A DNA stretch of 37,631 nucleotides from Anaerobacterium chartisolvens (GTDB lineage Bacteria > Bacillota > Clostridia > Acetivibrionales > DSM-27016), in assembly GCF_003337415.1 (NCBI RefSeq), contig NZ_QPJT01000037.1, positions 1-37,631 on the forward strand, given 5' to 3'. The translations under genes and the position numbers were made by a program. Shown piece by piece: positions 1 through 7,231 of the stretch. Each line of letters begins with the position of its first letter. Within the stretch, counting starts at the first letter, position 1. The notes under the pieces were generated by a model, which saw nothing but the letters and a program-made list of their open reading frames with translations, ran no database searches and had not been told where the DNA came from.

Positions 1-27
1 GTGCTTTTCACGGGATTTTCTGGGCAT
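1..27 (-). CDS. Start of a probable Y1/REP-associated transposase (partial)
   Basis: Only the first nine codons are in the window, reading MPRKSREKH on the minus strand. The sequence AAGGAG (complement of 34-39) lies six bases before the ATG, so this is a plausible real start. The MPRKxREK opening is common in clostridial IS200-like and REP-associated tyrosine transposases, which are single-strand HUH transposases. Nine residues cannot prove this. The 19-bp repeats at 149-225 lie about 120 bases in front of the gene, which suits such an element. Confidence 0.4.
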
Positions 28-148
28 ATTTGACTCCTTAATATACTATTTCCTATATTTTAACACAGAACATGCGTTTGGTAAAGAGGTTTTAAATAAA
101 TTATTGAAAAAAATTTGCTAATTTTTGAGAAATGTCCCCCCTAAAAAA

Positions 149-225
149 ATTCACATTATAAAAGGTCCGAACGAAAAATAATAAAAGATTCACATTATAA
201 TAAAAGATTCACATTATAAAAGGTC
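149..225. repeat. 19-bp direct repeats
   Basis: The 19-mer ATTCACATTATAAAAGGTC occurs identically at 149-167 and 207-225. A truncated copy (ATTCACATTATAA) lies at 188-200. The stretch 181-218 is also an exact tandem duplication with a 19-base period. The region has no gene and lies between a probable transposase start and the holin-like gene, so the repeats may be remnants of an element end or a regulatory array. Confidence 0.6.
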
Positions 226-267
226 ATGCATACTCTGGGAATATAAGGGTAAGTTTTTTTTGCCCGG

Positions 268-285
268 GACTGTACCGACTGTACC
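268..285. repeat. 9-bp tandem repeat before the holin-like gene
   Basis: GACTGTACC is repeated twice in tandem at 268-276 and 277-285, shortly before the ribosome binding site (ggag at 297-300) of the gene at 313. It may be an operator, but nothing else supports this. Confidence 0.4.
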
Positions 286-312
286 TATTAAATAAAGGAG
301 TATGATTGTAGT

Positions 313-633
313 ATGAAGGATTTTTTTGTACAGAACTGGATAACTATTGTGATTATTGCTGGTATGGCGGCATTTATAATATATCTGGCGGCGACAAGGC
401 AGTGGGGCAGACTGCGTGAGTACGCTTATGCACTTATGCTTACCGCCGAAAGAATATATGTGCAAAGCGACGGGGAAAAGAAATTTGAAGCCGTTTTCCA
501 GAGGGTATATCCCTCTATGCCATTATGGGCTAAGCTGTTTATATCGTCCGACGCGGTAAGGCAAAAGCTGCAGAAATGGTATGACTGCGCCAAGGATTAC
601 TTAGACGACGGGAAAATAAATAACAGCCTGTAG
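313..633 (+). CDS. Holin-like small membrane protein (LL-H type, phage remnant)
   Basis: A protein of 106 residues with one clear membrane helix at about residues 9-27, followed by a charged helical tail. The segment AERIYVQSDGEKKFEAVF resembles the LL-H phage holin family (Phage_holin_6_1), in which an N-terminal helix precedes a motif with GEEK and a repeated amphipathic tail. Holins make pores in the membrane during phage lysis. No lysin or other phage gene is next to it, so it looks like a solitary gene or prophage remnant. The start has an AAAGGAG-type binding site at about 295-300. It could also be an unrelated small membrane protein. Confidence 0.5.
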   Translation: MKDFFVQNWITIVIIAGMAAFIIYLAATRQWGRLREYAYALMLTAERIYVQSDGEKKFEAVFQRVYPSMPLWAKLFISSDAVRQKLQKWYDCAKDYLDDGKINNSL

Positions 634-661
634 CCTGTACCGCCGCTTCTATAATTTGCTA

Positions 662-690
662 TGGAAAACACAGTAAAAGTGTTATATAAT
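662..690 (+). promoter_or_regulatory. Candidate promoter of the A1408 methyltransferase gene
   Basis: TGGAAA (662-667), 17 bases, then TATAAT (685-690). The -10 box is perfect and the -35 box matches four of six. Transcription would begin near 697, giving a leader of about 100 bases before the ATG at 800. Confidence 0.5.
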
Positions 691-697
691 GGGTATC

Positions 698-760
698 ATG
701 TTCCAATGCCTTGTAAACGGGAGCTGTGTCTGGCTGTCAAGGCATTTTGGCGCGTTTTAA
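698..760 (+). CDS. Possible leader peptide of the methyltransferase gene
   Basis: A 20-codon reading frame (starts MFQCLVNGS, ends RHFGAF) lies wholly in the leader of the A1408 methyltransferase gene and overlaps the hairpin at 705-746. Resistance genes that alter the ribosome are often controlled by translation of such short leader frames. Here no ribosome binding site is visible, and the start is only about one base from the predicted transcription start, so translation would have to be leaderless or use another promoter. It may be chance. Confidence 0.25.
   Translation: MFQCLVNGSCVWLSRHFGAF
705..746 (+). promoter_or_regulatory. Leader hairpin, possible attenuator
   Basis: AATGCCTTG (705-713) is an exact inverted copy of CAAGGCATT (738-746), with a 24-base loop. 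The right arm runs into TTTTGGCGCGTTTTAATACTTTTATTT, which is T-rich but not a classical run. The hairpin lies between the promoter and the methyltransferase start. It could be the terminator of the holin-like gene instead. Confidence 0.4.
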
Positions 761-799
761 TACTTTTATTTGCTGCACTTAAAGCGGTTGGAAAGGATA

Positions 800-1459
800 A
801 TGGCTTTGAGAATTTTAAAAGGAAAAAAAATTATTGAGCAGGCAGATTTAAGCGGGATAGCGGAAGGATTTGACAGCATCGCCGTGGATATAGGAACAGG
901 GGACGGAAGGTTTGTGTATAATCTGGCAAAAAAGAACCCCGGCACTTTGTTTATAGGGCTTGACCCCGCTGCCGAAAATATGTTTGAATACTCGTCAAGG
1001 ATAATAAAAAAGCCCTCAAAGGGCGGGCTGCCCAATGTCCTCTATGTTGTTTCAAACATAGAGGAGCTGCCGGACGAGCTGAGCGGAGCTGCCGATAATA
1101 TATACATCAACCTTCCGTGGGGAAGCCTTCTGGAGGGAGTGGTAAAGGCTTCCGACCATGTGCTTTGCAACGTTGTAAGGCTTGCAAAGCCTCCCGAAGC
1201 AAGTCTTGAGATGTGCTTCACCTACAGCGAACTGCATGAGCTGGGTGAGATGGACAGGAGGGAGCTGCCAGAGCTGTCGCTGGATTATATAAGGGAAACA
1301 CTGGTGCCGTTATACCACGAAAAAGGAATCGAAATTAAACAGCTCGGCACTATTGATAATCAGGATTTGCGGGAGCATGGAACACAATGGGCAAAAAGGC
1401 TGGGCTTTGGAAGGTCAAGAGAGGTATATAGGATAAGCGCGGCTATAAATAAAAAATAA
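800..1459 (+). CDS. npmA-like: NpmA-like 16S rRNA (adenine-1408-N1) methyltransferase
   Basis: This SAM-dependent enzyme should methylate N1 of A1408 in the decoding site of 16S rRNA, blocking many aminoglycosides. From the ATG at 800 the protein has 219 residues, the length I recall for NpmA. Visible are D30, the SAM loop GTGDGR (32-37) and D55. W107 (in NLPWGSLL) and W197 (in QWAKRLGFGR) correspond to the two tryptophans known in NpmA to stack on the flipped A1408. The block IIKKPSKGGLPNV is also typical. An upstream TTG at 770 would add ten residues that NpmA lacks and has no binding site, whereas ATG 800 is preceded by GGAAAGGA. The gene is monocistronic with its own leader. A native role in rRNA modification cannot be excluded. 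Confidence 0.9.
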   Translation: MALRILKGKKIIEQADLSGIAEGFDSIAVDIGTGDGRFVYNLAKKNPGTLFIGLDPAAENMFEYSSRIIKKPSKGGLPNVLYVVSNIEELPDELSGAADNIYINLPWGSLLEGVVKASDHVLCNVVRLAKPPEASLEMCFTYSELHELGEMDRRELPELSLDYIRETLVPLYHEKGIEIKQLGTIDNQDLREHGTQWAKRLGFGRSREVYRISAAINKK

Positions 1460-1623
1460 ATTTTTTTGATAATGGAGCTTATGGTTGGTGTACTTGTGAA
1501 TACCGGGTATGGTAAGCTTATAGAGAAAGAGCCGATAATGTATTTGTAAAATCCGAAACGGTAAATGACAAATATATATAAAATTTTTGTGTAAAAAGAT
1601 CCAAAGTTTTGTATTAAAATGTC
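1460..1623. other. Spacer without visible gene
   Basis: I see no gene, RNA or strong terminator between the methyltransferase stop and the promoter of the structured RNA. Weak open frames on the minus strand here have no binding site and low-complexity products. Confidence 0.5.
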
Positions 1624-1652
1624 TTGCACTGTTGGGGTAAAACAAGTATAAT
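1624..1652 (+). promoter_or_regulatory. Strong sigma-A promoter of the structured RNA
   Basis: TTGCAC (1624-1629), exactly 17 bases, then TATAAT (1647-1652). The next plus-strand gene starts only at 2004, beyond a terminator, so this promoter serves a non-coding transcript that begins near 1659. Confidence 0.75.
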
Positions 1653-1658
1653 ATTGGT

Positions 1659-1887
1659 AGGATAACAAAAAAAGTGCGGCATCCCTTGATGGGGGAACAT
1701 CAAGGGACTGCTCAGGTGTCAACCCACCTGCACAACAGCTTTTTCAGCCATACCACACATACCTTATTATAAGGCATCTTGTGCCGTATGGCAAGAAAAT
1801 GTTTGTATTAAGTACGGCTTAAAGCTCCATTTCCGTACAATGTTCGGTGCTGTGCAGGGGTAAAAAATTCCTGCATGGCACTTTTTT
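1659..1887 (+). ncRNA. Structured non-coding RNA, class not identified (about 229 nt)
   Basis: A transcription unit with its own promoter and terminator and no credible reading frame. Stems in order are: TCCCTTGATG/CATCAAGGGA (1682-1691 with 1698-1707, loop GGGGAA, ten perfect pairs); CAGGTG/CACCTG (1713-1718 with 1725-1730); GCCATAC/GTATGGC (1747-1753 with 1786-1792) enclosing CCTTA/TAAGG (1762-1766 with 1770-1774); GTACGG/CCGTAC (1812-1817 with 1833-1838); and the terminator stem. Length and independent expression would suit 6S RNA or the raiA-motif (ARRPOF) class of clostridia. The serial hairpins do not look like the long 6S rod, and I cannot confirm conserved raiA bases. It is not tmRNA, RNase P RNA or SRP RNA as far as I can see. 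Confidence 0.7.
1847..1887 (+). terminator. Intrinsic terminator of the structured RNA
   Basis: GTGCTGTGCAGG (1847-1858) pairs with CCTGCATGGCAC (1870-1881) through two G-U pairs, followed by six T (1882-1887). Confidence 0.85.
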
Positions 1888-1914
1888 GTATCCTAAATCC
1901 CCCCCAAAGGCTCT

Positions 1915-1946
1915 GAGAGCATGATGCGTTAGATGCTCATGCTCTC
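1915..1946 (+). promoter_or_regulatory. Inverted repeat in front of the small gene at 2004
   Basis: GAGAGCATGA (1915-1924) and TCATGCTCTC (1937-1946) are perfect ten-base arms around a 12-base loop. There is no T run, so a terminator is unlikely. It lies 57 bases before the start codon and could be an operator or leader stem. Confidence 0.5.
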
Positions 1947-2003
1947 TGCTGCCGGGTGAGCTAAGGGAAAACAATTTGGACTTTGTGAAAGGAGATGGAA
2001 GGG

Positions 2004-2312
2004 ATGAACATTGGTATAATGCAGTTTTTAACAGATGTTTTTTTAGGTAAGGTCAAAAACGAGGAGCTTGAGGGTATCATTCTCATCAGGCAGGCGAAAT
2101 TTTGCCGCACACTGGAATACAACAATGAGAAAGACAGGGTTAAGGAAGGAATTAAGGCACTTGGAACGGGGAAGGACGATACGGGGGAAATGCTTGCTCT
2201 CGAGGATGACATACTGGATTTGGAAAATATCTGCTACCGCGACGGATATATGTCGGCTTTGCTGGATTTGATGCTTTTTATGCTTTTAAGCCACGTGGAA
2301 GAGCCTGAGTAG
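2004..2312 (+). CDS. Small protein of unknown function
   Basis: A 102-residue, mostly helical, acidic protein with no membrane segment and no motif I recognise. ATG 2004 is preferred over ATG 1995, because AAAGGAG (1988-1994) lies nine bases before 2004 but touches 1995. The C-terminal half (about residues 65-98) is leucine-rich and amphipathic, as in small clostridial proteins of the DUF6809 kind, but that match is weak. It stands alone between the structured RNA and a terminator at 2397. Confidence 0.6.
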   Translation: MNIGIMQFLTDVFLGKVKNEELEGIILIRQAKFCRTLEYNNEKDRVKEGIKALGTGKDDTGEMLALEDDILDLENICYRDGYMSALLDLMLFMLLSHVEEPE

Positions 2313-2396
2313 GGATGAGCAAAACGGCTGTCCTAAAGCAATGCCGCAATATATAAAATTCAGGTGTTGTCCGGGGCAAGCTTTAAACATATATAT

Positions 2397-2430
2397 AATC
2401 AGAGCTTTTGATATGAAGGCTCTGATTTTT
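2397..2430 (+). terminator. Intrinsic terminator
   Basis: AATCAGAGC (2397-2405) pairs perfectly with GCTCTGATT (2419-2427), then a T run to 2430. It ends the transcript of the gene at 2004. Confidence 0.85.
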
Positions 2431-2503
2431 TATATAAAAGTATTTTATTAAAAGCAGTTTAAATATTGCAAGGCACAGCGTTGAAAATAATTACATTAAT
2501 GTA

Positions 2504-2532
2504 TTGATATAATAATTTTGTTGATATATAAT
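2504..2532 (+). promoter_or_regulatory. Promoter of the GH30 gene
   Basis: TTGATA (2504-2509), 17 bases, TATAAT (2527-2532): five of six and six of six matches to the sigma-A consensus. Transcription would start near 2539, leaving a leader of about 290 bases. Confidence 0.6.
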
Positions 2533-2829
2533 ATAACTGGATCAATTGCCGCATAGTCAATAAAAAATCCGATAATGTTCTATGAGATGCGCAGAATACT
2601 TAAAATTCATATAAAAACTTCAGAAAACTTCTAAAGAATAACATCTGCTGCAGCATATTCCGATATCTCCGTGTTAAAATTTATATATCCGGCTTGAGGA
2701 CTACAGGCCCGGTTTTAAGAACTTAAATATTTATGAGCTTAACTGTTTATGCTAATAAGCCCTGAATATGGGGATTTTCAAGGCTTTAATATTAGAAAAC
2801 TTTAAACTTATATGAATGGAGGTTTTTAA
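2533..2829 (+). other. Long untranslated leader of the GH30 gene
   Basis: About 290 bases without a reading frame. It contains a hairpin AAGCC..GGCTT (2757-2761 with 2782-2786) reinforced by an inner TGAA/TTCA, 44 bases before the start codon. I recognise no known riboswitch in it. GGAGG at 2818-2822 is the ribosome binding site. Confidence 0.4.
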
Positions 2830-4842
2830 ATGAAAAAGGGGAAAATATTAATTCTCCCGGTGATTTTGGCTGTTATTATGACCAGCTTCATAAGCGTGCC
2901 TAACGTAAGTGCCGCAGCCTATAGCGTATCGGTGGATATAAACACATCTTACCAGACGCTGGAGGGCTTTGGTGCCGCCATTGCGTGGTCCAATGAATCT
3001 CTTACGGAGCATCCAAACAGAGCAGGGCTCTACAAAACACTTTTCTTTGATTCGGGGCTGGACATACTGCGTCTTAGGAACCAGTACAGAAATAGCTCGG
3101 ACTTTGCCTACCCCGACACTGAAATTGTAAAGCTGGCAAGGTGTTTTAATCCCAACCTGAAGATACTTCTTTGCTCGTGGACTCCTCCCGCCGATATCAA
3201 GGAAAACGGTGTATTGAACGGAGGCACTCTGATTAAGCAAAATGGTGCATTTGTTTATGACAGATTTGCCGATTATTGGTATAAATCTTTGAATGCATAT
3301 GCTGCCAAGGGAATTGTACCTGATTACATAAGTATACAGAATGAGCCCGATTACCAGAGCTCGGATTGGGAAACCTGTATTTTCTATCCTACGGAAACCT
3401 CAAATTACCCCGGCTATGATAAGGCACTGGATGCCGTTTACAGCAAGCTGCAAACCCTGCCTTCAATGCCTAAAATAATTGCCGCAGAGGCCACCGGCAT
3501 AGGGACAAGCATGATAGGCAACAACGCGGCGCAGCAATATTTTAATAAAATTGATTTTAGCAAGATTTACGGACTGGCGCATCATCTCTATAACGGTGGT
3601 GATCCAAATAACCCCGACAGCTTTAACAGTGTCTTTAAGGCTATTGCGGCCGCTTATCCCGGCAAGCCTATTTTTCAGACAGAGTATGACCAGGGCACTC
3701 CCTTTACTACCACCCAGCTTATTCATAACTCTCTTGTAGAGGAGGGCGTAAGCTCATATTTCTTCTGGGATCTCATATGGGACAACAGTCAGAGGCCAAT
3801 GGTGATTGTGGAGCCTCCGTTTAACCAAAATGGCTGGAGCAATCCCCAAGGGTACTATAAAACTGATTTTTACAGCTCAATACAGCATTATGCAAAATTC
3901 ACCGAGCCCGGCTATAGCAGGGTAAAGGCTGAAAGCAGCGGTTCGAATGTGAGTGTAACGGCATTTACATCCCCCGGCAAGGATAAGCTGACTCTGGTGC
4001 TTATTAACAAGGCCTCCTCCGAATCGACAATAAGCCTTAATTTGAATGGGTATACTGCCGATACGTCAGCGGTATACAGGACTGTTTTCTCAGGTACCGC
4101 CGAGAGGTTTGCCCATCTTGGGTCCCTTCAGGGAAACACCGTTACAATGCCGGCTCAGTCGGTGGTTACAGTAGCATTGGGCTTCCCTGACAAAGAAGTA
4201 GTTCCTGAGATTCCTGATATTGCTCCAAAGCCGGAGTCCAGAAGTGCCTTTGGAAAAATTCAGGCAGAAACCTATAACTCAATGTCGGGAATTCAGACTG
4301 AGCTTATAGATGACAATGGAGGAAGAAATGTAGGCTACATTGAAAGCGGAGACTATGTGCGCTATAACAATGTTGATTTTGGTGCTGGGGCGACGGGCTT
4401 TGAAGTAACATCCTCCAGCGGTACAAGCGGAGGCAAAATAGAGATACGGCTTGACGGACCCTATAATCCGACAGTAGCCTCTATTTCTGTTCCCGGTACA
4501 GGCTCATGGAGCAACTGGACTGAAATCCGGCAGGATATAGCCGCAATTTCAGGAAAGCATGACCTGTACCTGTACTTCACAGGAAACAGCGGTTACTTAT
4601 TCAATATAGATTGGTTCAGGTTTACCGGTACTCCCGCCGGAAAGAAGGGAGATTTAAACGGCGACGGCAATATAGATTCCATTGACTATTCACTTATGAA
4701 GAGGTATATTCTAGAATTGATTGACGAATTCCCAGTGGAGGACAGCATATATGCCGGTGATTTAAACGGAGACGGCTCAATAAACTCCGCCGATTATTCA
4801 CTGCTCAGAAGGTATCTTCTGGAGCTTATAAGCACTTTCTAA
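2830..4842 (+). CDS. Cellulosomal GH30 family xylanase/glycosidase with CBM6 and dockerin
   Basis: A secreted enzyme of 670 residues that should cut xylan-type polysaccharides outside the cell as part of the cellulosome. The order is: signal peptide 1-29 (cleavage after VSAA), a GH30 (beta/alpha)8 domain with its side beta-domain (about 31-455), a linker, a CBM6 (about 474-598, FGKIQAETY to NIDWFRF), and a type I dockerin (607-670) with two calcium-loop repeats, each GDLNGDG followed by a YSL helix. The acid/base residue is E172 in QNEP and the nucleophile is E285 in QTEY. The dockerin repeats carry the pair SI/SA-DYSL that would bind a scaffoldin cohesin. The exact activity (glucuronoxylanase, xylobiohydrolase or other) cannot be settled by eye. 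The gene is monocistronic with a strong terminator. Confidence 0.93.
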   Translation: MKKGKILILPVILAVIMTSFISVPNVSAAAYSVSVDINTSYQTLEGFGAAIAWSNESLTEHPNRAGLYKTLFFDSGLDILRLRNQYRNSSDFAYPDTEIVKLARCFNPNLKILLCSWTPPADIKENGVLNGGTLIKQNGAFVYDRFADYWYKSLNAYAAKGIVPDYISIQNEPDYQSSDWETCIFYPTETSNYPGYDKALDAVYSKLQTLPSMPKIIAAEATGIGTSMIGNNAAQQYFNKIDFSKIYGLAHHLYNGGDPNNPDSFNSVFKAIAAAYPGKPIFQTEYDQGTPFTTTQLIHNSLVEEGVSSYFFWDLIWDNSQRPMVIVEPPFNQNGWSNPQGYYKTDFYSSIQHYAKFTEPGYSRVKAESSGSNVSVTAFTSPGKDKLTLVLINKASSESTISLNLNGYTADTSAVYRTVFSGTAERFAHLGSLQGNTVTMPAQSVVTVALGFPDKEVVPEIPDIAPKPESRSAFGKIQAETYNSMSGIQTELIDDNGGRNVGYIESGDYVRYNNVDFGAGATGFEVTSSSGTSGGKIEIRLDGPYNPTVASISVPGTGSWSNWTEIRQDIAAISGKHDLYLYFTGNSGYLFNIDWFRFTGTPAGKKGDLNGDGNIDSIDYSLMKRYILELIDEFPVEDSIYAGDLNGDGSINSADYSLLRRYLLELISTF

Positions 4843-4871
4843 AAATAGACGGACATAAAAAATACATAAGA

Positions 4872-4918
4872 GAACGGAAACATGGCATAAGCTCCCGCCT
4901 GTTTCCGTTCGTTTTTTT
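4872..4918 (+). terminator. Intrinsic terminator after the GH30 gene
   Basis: GAACGGAAACA (4872-4882) pairs perfectly with TGTTTCCGTTC (4900-4910), followed by G and seven T. It lies between convergent genes. On the minus strand the T run is displaced, so it is chiefly a plus-strand terminator. Confidence 0.9.
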
Positions 4919-4935
4919 AGGGGGGCTGTTTTAAA

Positions 4936-6222
4936 TCAATCTGCCAGGCTTAAAATCCAGCTAAGCCATGCTGTAACTGTCTGCGCCCTTCTGGGAATTG
5001 TGGTTCCGTCCTTGCTTATGTTGTAGATATCGCAGCCTTTCATTATAAGCGATACAGTGCTTTTAGAAGGCAGGTGCCCAAGCTCAAGGTATTTTCTGAA
5101 CGACTCCTTAAACGCACCATGCCGGAAAATGCTTTTTACAAGCAGCATGTTTTTTGCCTTATGCCTCTTGCTCATAACACTCCGTCCGTGCTTTGTGAGG
5201 GAGTAGGTTATTTCTCCCGTTTCCGGGCTCTTGTATTTATATGCCAGACCTAGATAAATGGTGGAATTGGTGTAATAATCCGTCTGGCGTGTGTCAAACT
5301 GATAATTTCTGGTAATGCTGTCCTTCGTCAGATCATTTTCGACCAGAAGCCCAAGCAAATCAATCACTCTTTCGAACCTGTCGGCCTGAGGAAAGGGAAC
5401 AGGAGGCTCGGGAACAGCTTCCGTTTGCTTAAAAACTTCGATAATATCATTTAAGCCTATCCGCTCGGGGGCAATAATAAAGTTTTTTTGCTCCTTGAGA
5501 TAAAGAGAATTGTACTCGCAAGCGTTCCCAAATTCATATATGAAAAAGCTGAAAACATCATTTGAGCAAGTCATAAGCACGGGAATTACAGGCTTGTGCA
5601 GCTTACCCTTCCATAGCCTGTAGGGATAATAAAGCTGCCTTACCAAAAAATCCTCTACTGAAAAGTTTTTTGCCTCTATTATAACAAAGGAGTTTTCGCC
5701 CTCAAAGCCTGCGTCTATTTCCAACTGGGAATTTTCTACATGTACAGGATACAACGAGCCGTCGGAAACATTCCTTATATTGAAGCTGAAGTTTGCCGAG
5801 GACATGCGCCCGGATACCGTGTACTGAACCCTTTCTCCCGCAACCTCATTTATAATGCCTGAAGCAAACGCGCAGTGAAGGGCAGAGCTTTCGGAATACA
5901 GGTTGCCGAAGTCTATGCTTTCTATGTTGTAGGGAAGGCTAACCGCTGTGTTTTTTATGTTTTTTGCGTAGTCTACGCTCATATAGGAATCAAATTTCCC
6001 AACAACATATTTTGTCCTCGATATGGGAAGTATCGAAAGCTTATTCTCCTTGAAAATACGGGGGAGGTTTATATAATGGTCAAACTTTGCCATCAGCCGG
6101 CTTTCTCTTACGGTATTTATAACCCTTGACTCTATCTCATAAAAGCCGTACCGCGCGATTAGCTCAAGTATGTTATAGCGTTCAAACAGAGCCTCCCATG
6201 CATTATCGTTTTTTGTTGCCAT
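4936..6222 (-). CDS. Type II restriction endonuclease, PD-(D/E)XK fold
   Basis: A 428-residue protein whose coding region overlaps the end of a Dam-type methylase gene by 20 bases, the arrangement of a restriction-modification pair. Residues 168-186 hold the nuclease motif: D170 (LEIDAGF), then E183 and K185 in IIEAKN, matching D-(x)n-(D/E)xK that binds the metal and cuts DNA. The N-terminal part (1-100) may recognise DNA. The C-terminal 120 residues include a segment like a winged helix (YKSPETGEITYSLTKHGRSV). The region near 190-235 (RQLYYPYRLW, PVLMTCSNDVFSFF) recalls DUF6996/DUF6997 restriction proteins. The cut site would be that protected by the partner methylase. No controller gene is visible. 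Confidence 0.8.
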   Translation of the reverse strand: MATKNDNAWEALFERYNILELIARYGFYEIESRVINTVRESRLMAKFDHYINLPRIFKENKLSILPISRTKYVVGKFDSYMSVDYAKNIKNTAVSLPYNIESIDFGNLYSESSALHCAFASGIINEVAGERVQYTVSGRMSSANFSFNIRNVSDGSLYPVHVENSQLEIDAGFEGENSFVIIEAKNFSVEDFLVRQLYYPYRLWKGKLHKPVIPVLMTCSNDVFSFFIYEFGNACEYNSLYLKEQKNFIIAPERIGLNDIIEVFKQTEAVPEPPVPFPQADRFERVIDLLGLLVENDLTKDSITRNYQFDTRQTDYYTNSTIYLGLAYKYKSPETGEITYSLTKHGRSVMSKRHKAKNMLLVKSIFRHGAFKESFRKYLELGHLPSKSTVSLIMKGCDIYNISKDGTTIPRRAQTVTAWLSWILSLAD

Positions 6223-7060
6223 AATTCATCACCAGTACCTCATCAATTTTACCCCTGCCGGCCGCTACCGAATTGATATTTCTGCTGGCCGAAACCCTGA
6301 CTATTCTATAGCCTGAGTACAAATCACCTATAAACTCGGTGGATGAGTTGCTGAGCAGCACCCTGCAGCCCTTTTTATCCAGCCTTACAAAAACATCTCT
6401 TAGACGAAGCTGTTCATCCCTGCCGAAGCCGTCCATGCTGTAGCCTGTAAATGACGAGGTGCAGGAGACGGGGTCATAGGGCGGATCAAAGTATATAAAA
6501 TCATCCTTTTGAGCGTTGGCTATTGCTTGCTCAAAATCAGTGTTTTTAAGCTCGATATTGTTATTTGCCAGATAGAGGCTTGCTGACTTTAAAGCCTCTG
6601 TGTCCAGTATTCTTGGGTTTTTGTATTTGCCGAAGGGTACGTTGAACTGTCCTTGGCTGTTTACCCTGAATAATCCGTTATAGCAGGTTTTATTCAAAAA
6701 AATTATACGTGCCGCCCTCTGAGCAGGAGAAAAATTTTTATACTCATCCCTTCGATCCAAATCCCTGATCTCATAAAAGTCCTCCTCATTGTTTTTAAGG
6801 GTATATTTTTCAAGATGGGAAATAAGCTCGTCGAGATGATCCCGGACAGCCACATAGCAATTATAGAGCTCGGGGTTGATGTCATTAACGACGGCTCTTT
6901 CGGGCTGTACGCCGAAAAGCACTGCTCCTCCGCCTAAGAACGGCTCATAATAGCAGCAGTTTTTAATGGATTTCGGCATATAATTTTTAATTTGGGTCAA
7001 AAGCTGCCTTTTTCCTCCGGCCCATTTAAGGAAGGGCTGGAGCAATGGATTTCTTATCAT
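6203..7060 (-). CDS. DNA adenine N6-methyltransferase, Dam/DpnM type
   Basis: A D12-class (alpha group) methylase of 285 residues. SAM binding is shown by FLKWAGGK (10-17) and EPFLGGGA (39-46), and the catalytic motif is DPPY (192-195). The block NKTCYNGLFRVN...FNVPFGKY (about 123-146) is characteristic of Dam and DpnM, which methylate GATC, so GATC is the likely but unproven target. GGGAGGA precedes the ATG. It is the first gene of the operon, so protection is made before the nuclease, whose start is embedded in the last 20 bases of this gene, implying coupled translation. Confidence 0.92.
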   Translation of the reverse strand: MIRNPLLQPFLKWAGGKRQLLTQIKNYMPKSIKNCCYYEPFLGGGAVLFGVQPERAVVNDINPELYNCYVAVRDHLDELISHLEKYTLKNNEEDFYEIRDLDRRDEYKNFSPAQRAARIIFLNKTCYNGLFRVNSQGQFNVPFGKYKNPRILDTEALKSASLYLANNNIELKNTDFEQAIANAQKDDFIYFDPPYDPVSCTSSFTGYSMDGFGRDEQLRLRDVFVRLDKKGCRVLLSNSSTEFIGDLYSGYRIVRVSASRNINSVAAGRGKIDEVLVMNYGNKKR

Positions 7061-7204
7061 ATGTCCTCCCGGGTAAAGATGTTAAAATCACAAGGGTTTG
7101 TTGGCAAATGTAATTATATAAAAAATATAAGGAAAAATCAACCGAAATCGAACGTATATTCTTAAAATTATGCAGGAGAAATTCTTATATTTATATGCAG
7201 GCAG

Positions 7205-7213
7205 TGCTATAAT
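7205..7213 (+). promoter_or_regulatory. Extended -10 promoter
   Basis: TGCTATAAT is an extended -10 element (TG, one base, TATAAT at 7208-7213) without a clear -35 box. Transcription would start near 7220 and run through the large inverted repeat into the reductase gene at 7353. Confidence 0.5.
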
Positions 7214-7231
7214 GTCATTATATATAGGACA

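Noticed and set aside
181-218. CRISPR array
   Set aside because: Only two to three copies of a 19-mer, one tandem without a spacer; no spacers and no cas genes.
770-799. TTG start adding ten residues to the A1408 methyltransferase
   Set aside because: No ribosome site, and NpmA aligns from the ATG at 800 with the same length and residue numbers.
1360-1722. Minus-strand frame overlapping the structured RNA
   Set aside because: Low-complexity hydrophobic product, no ribosome site, antisense to the methyltransferase end and to a promoter-terminator RNA unit.
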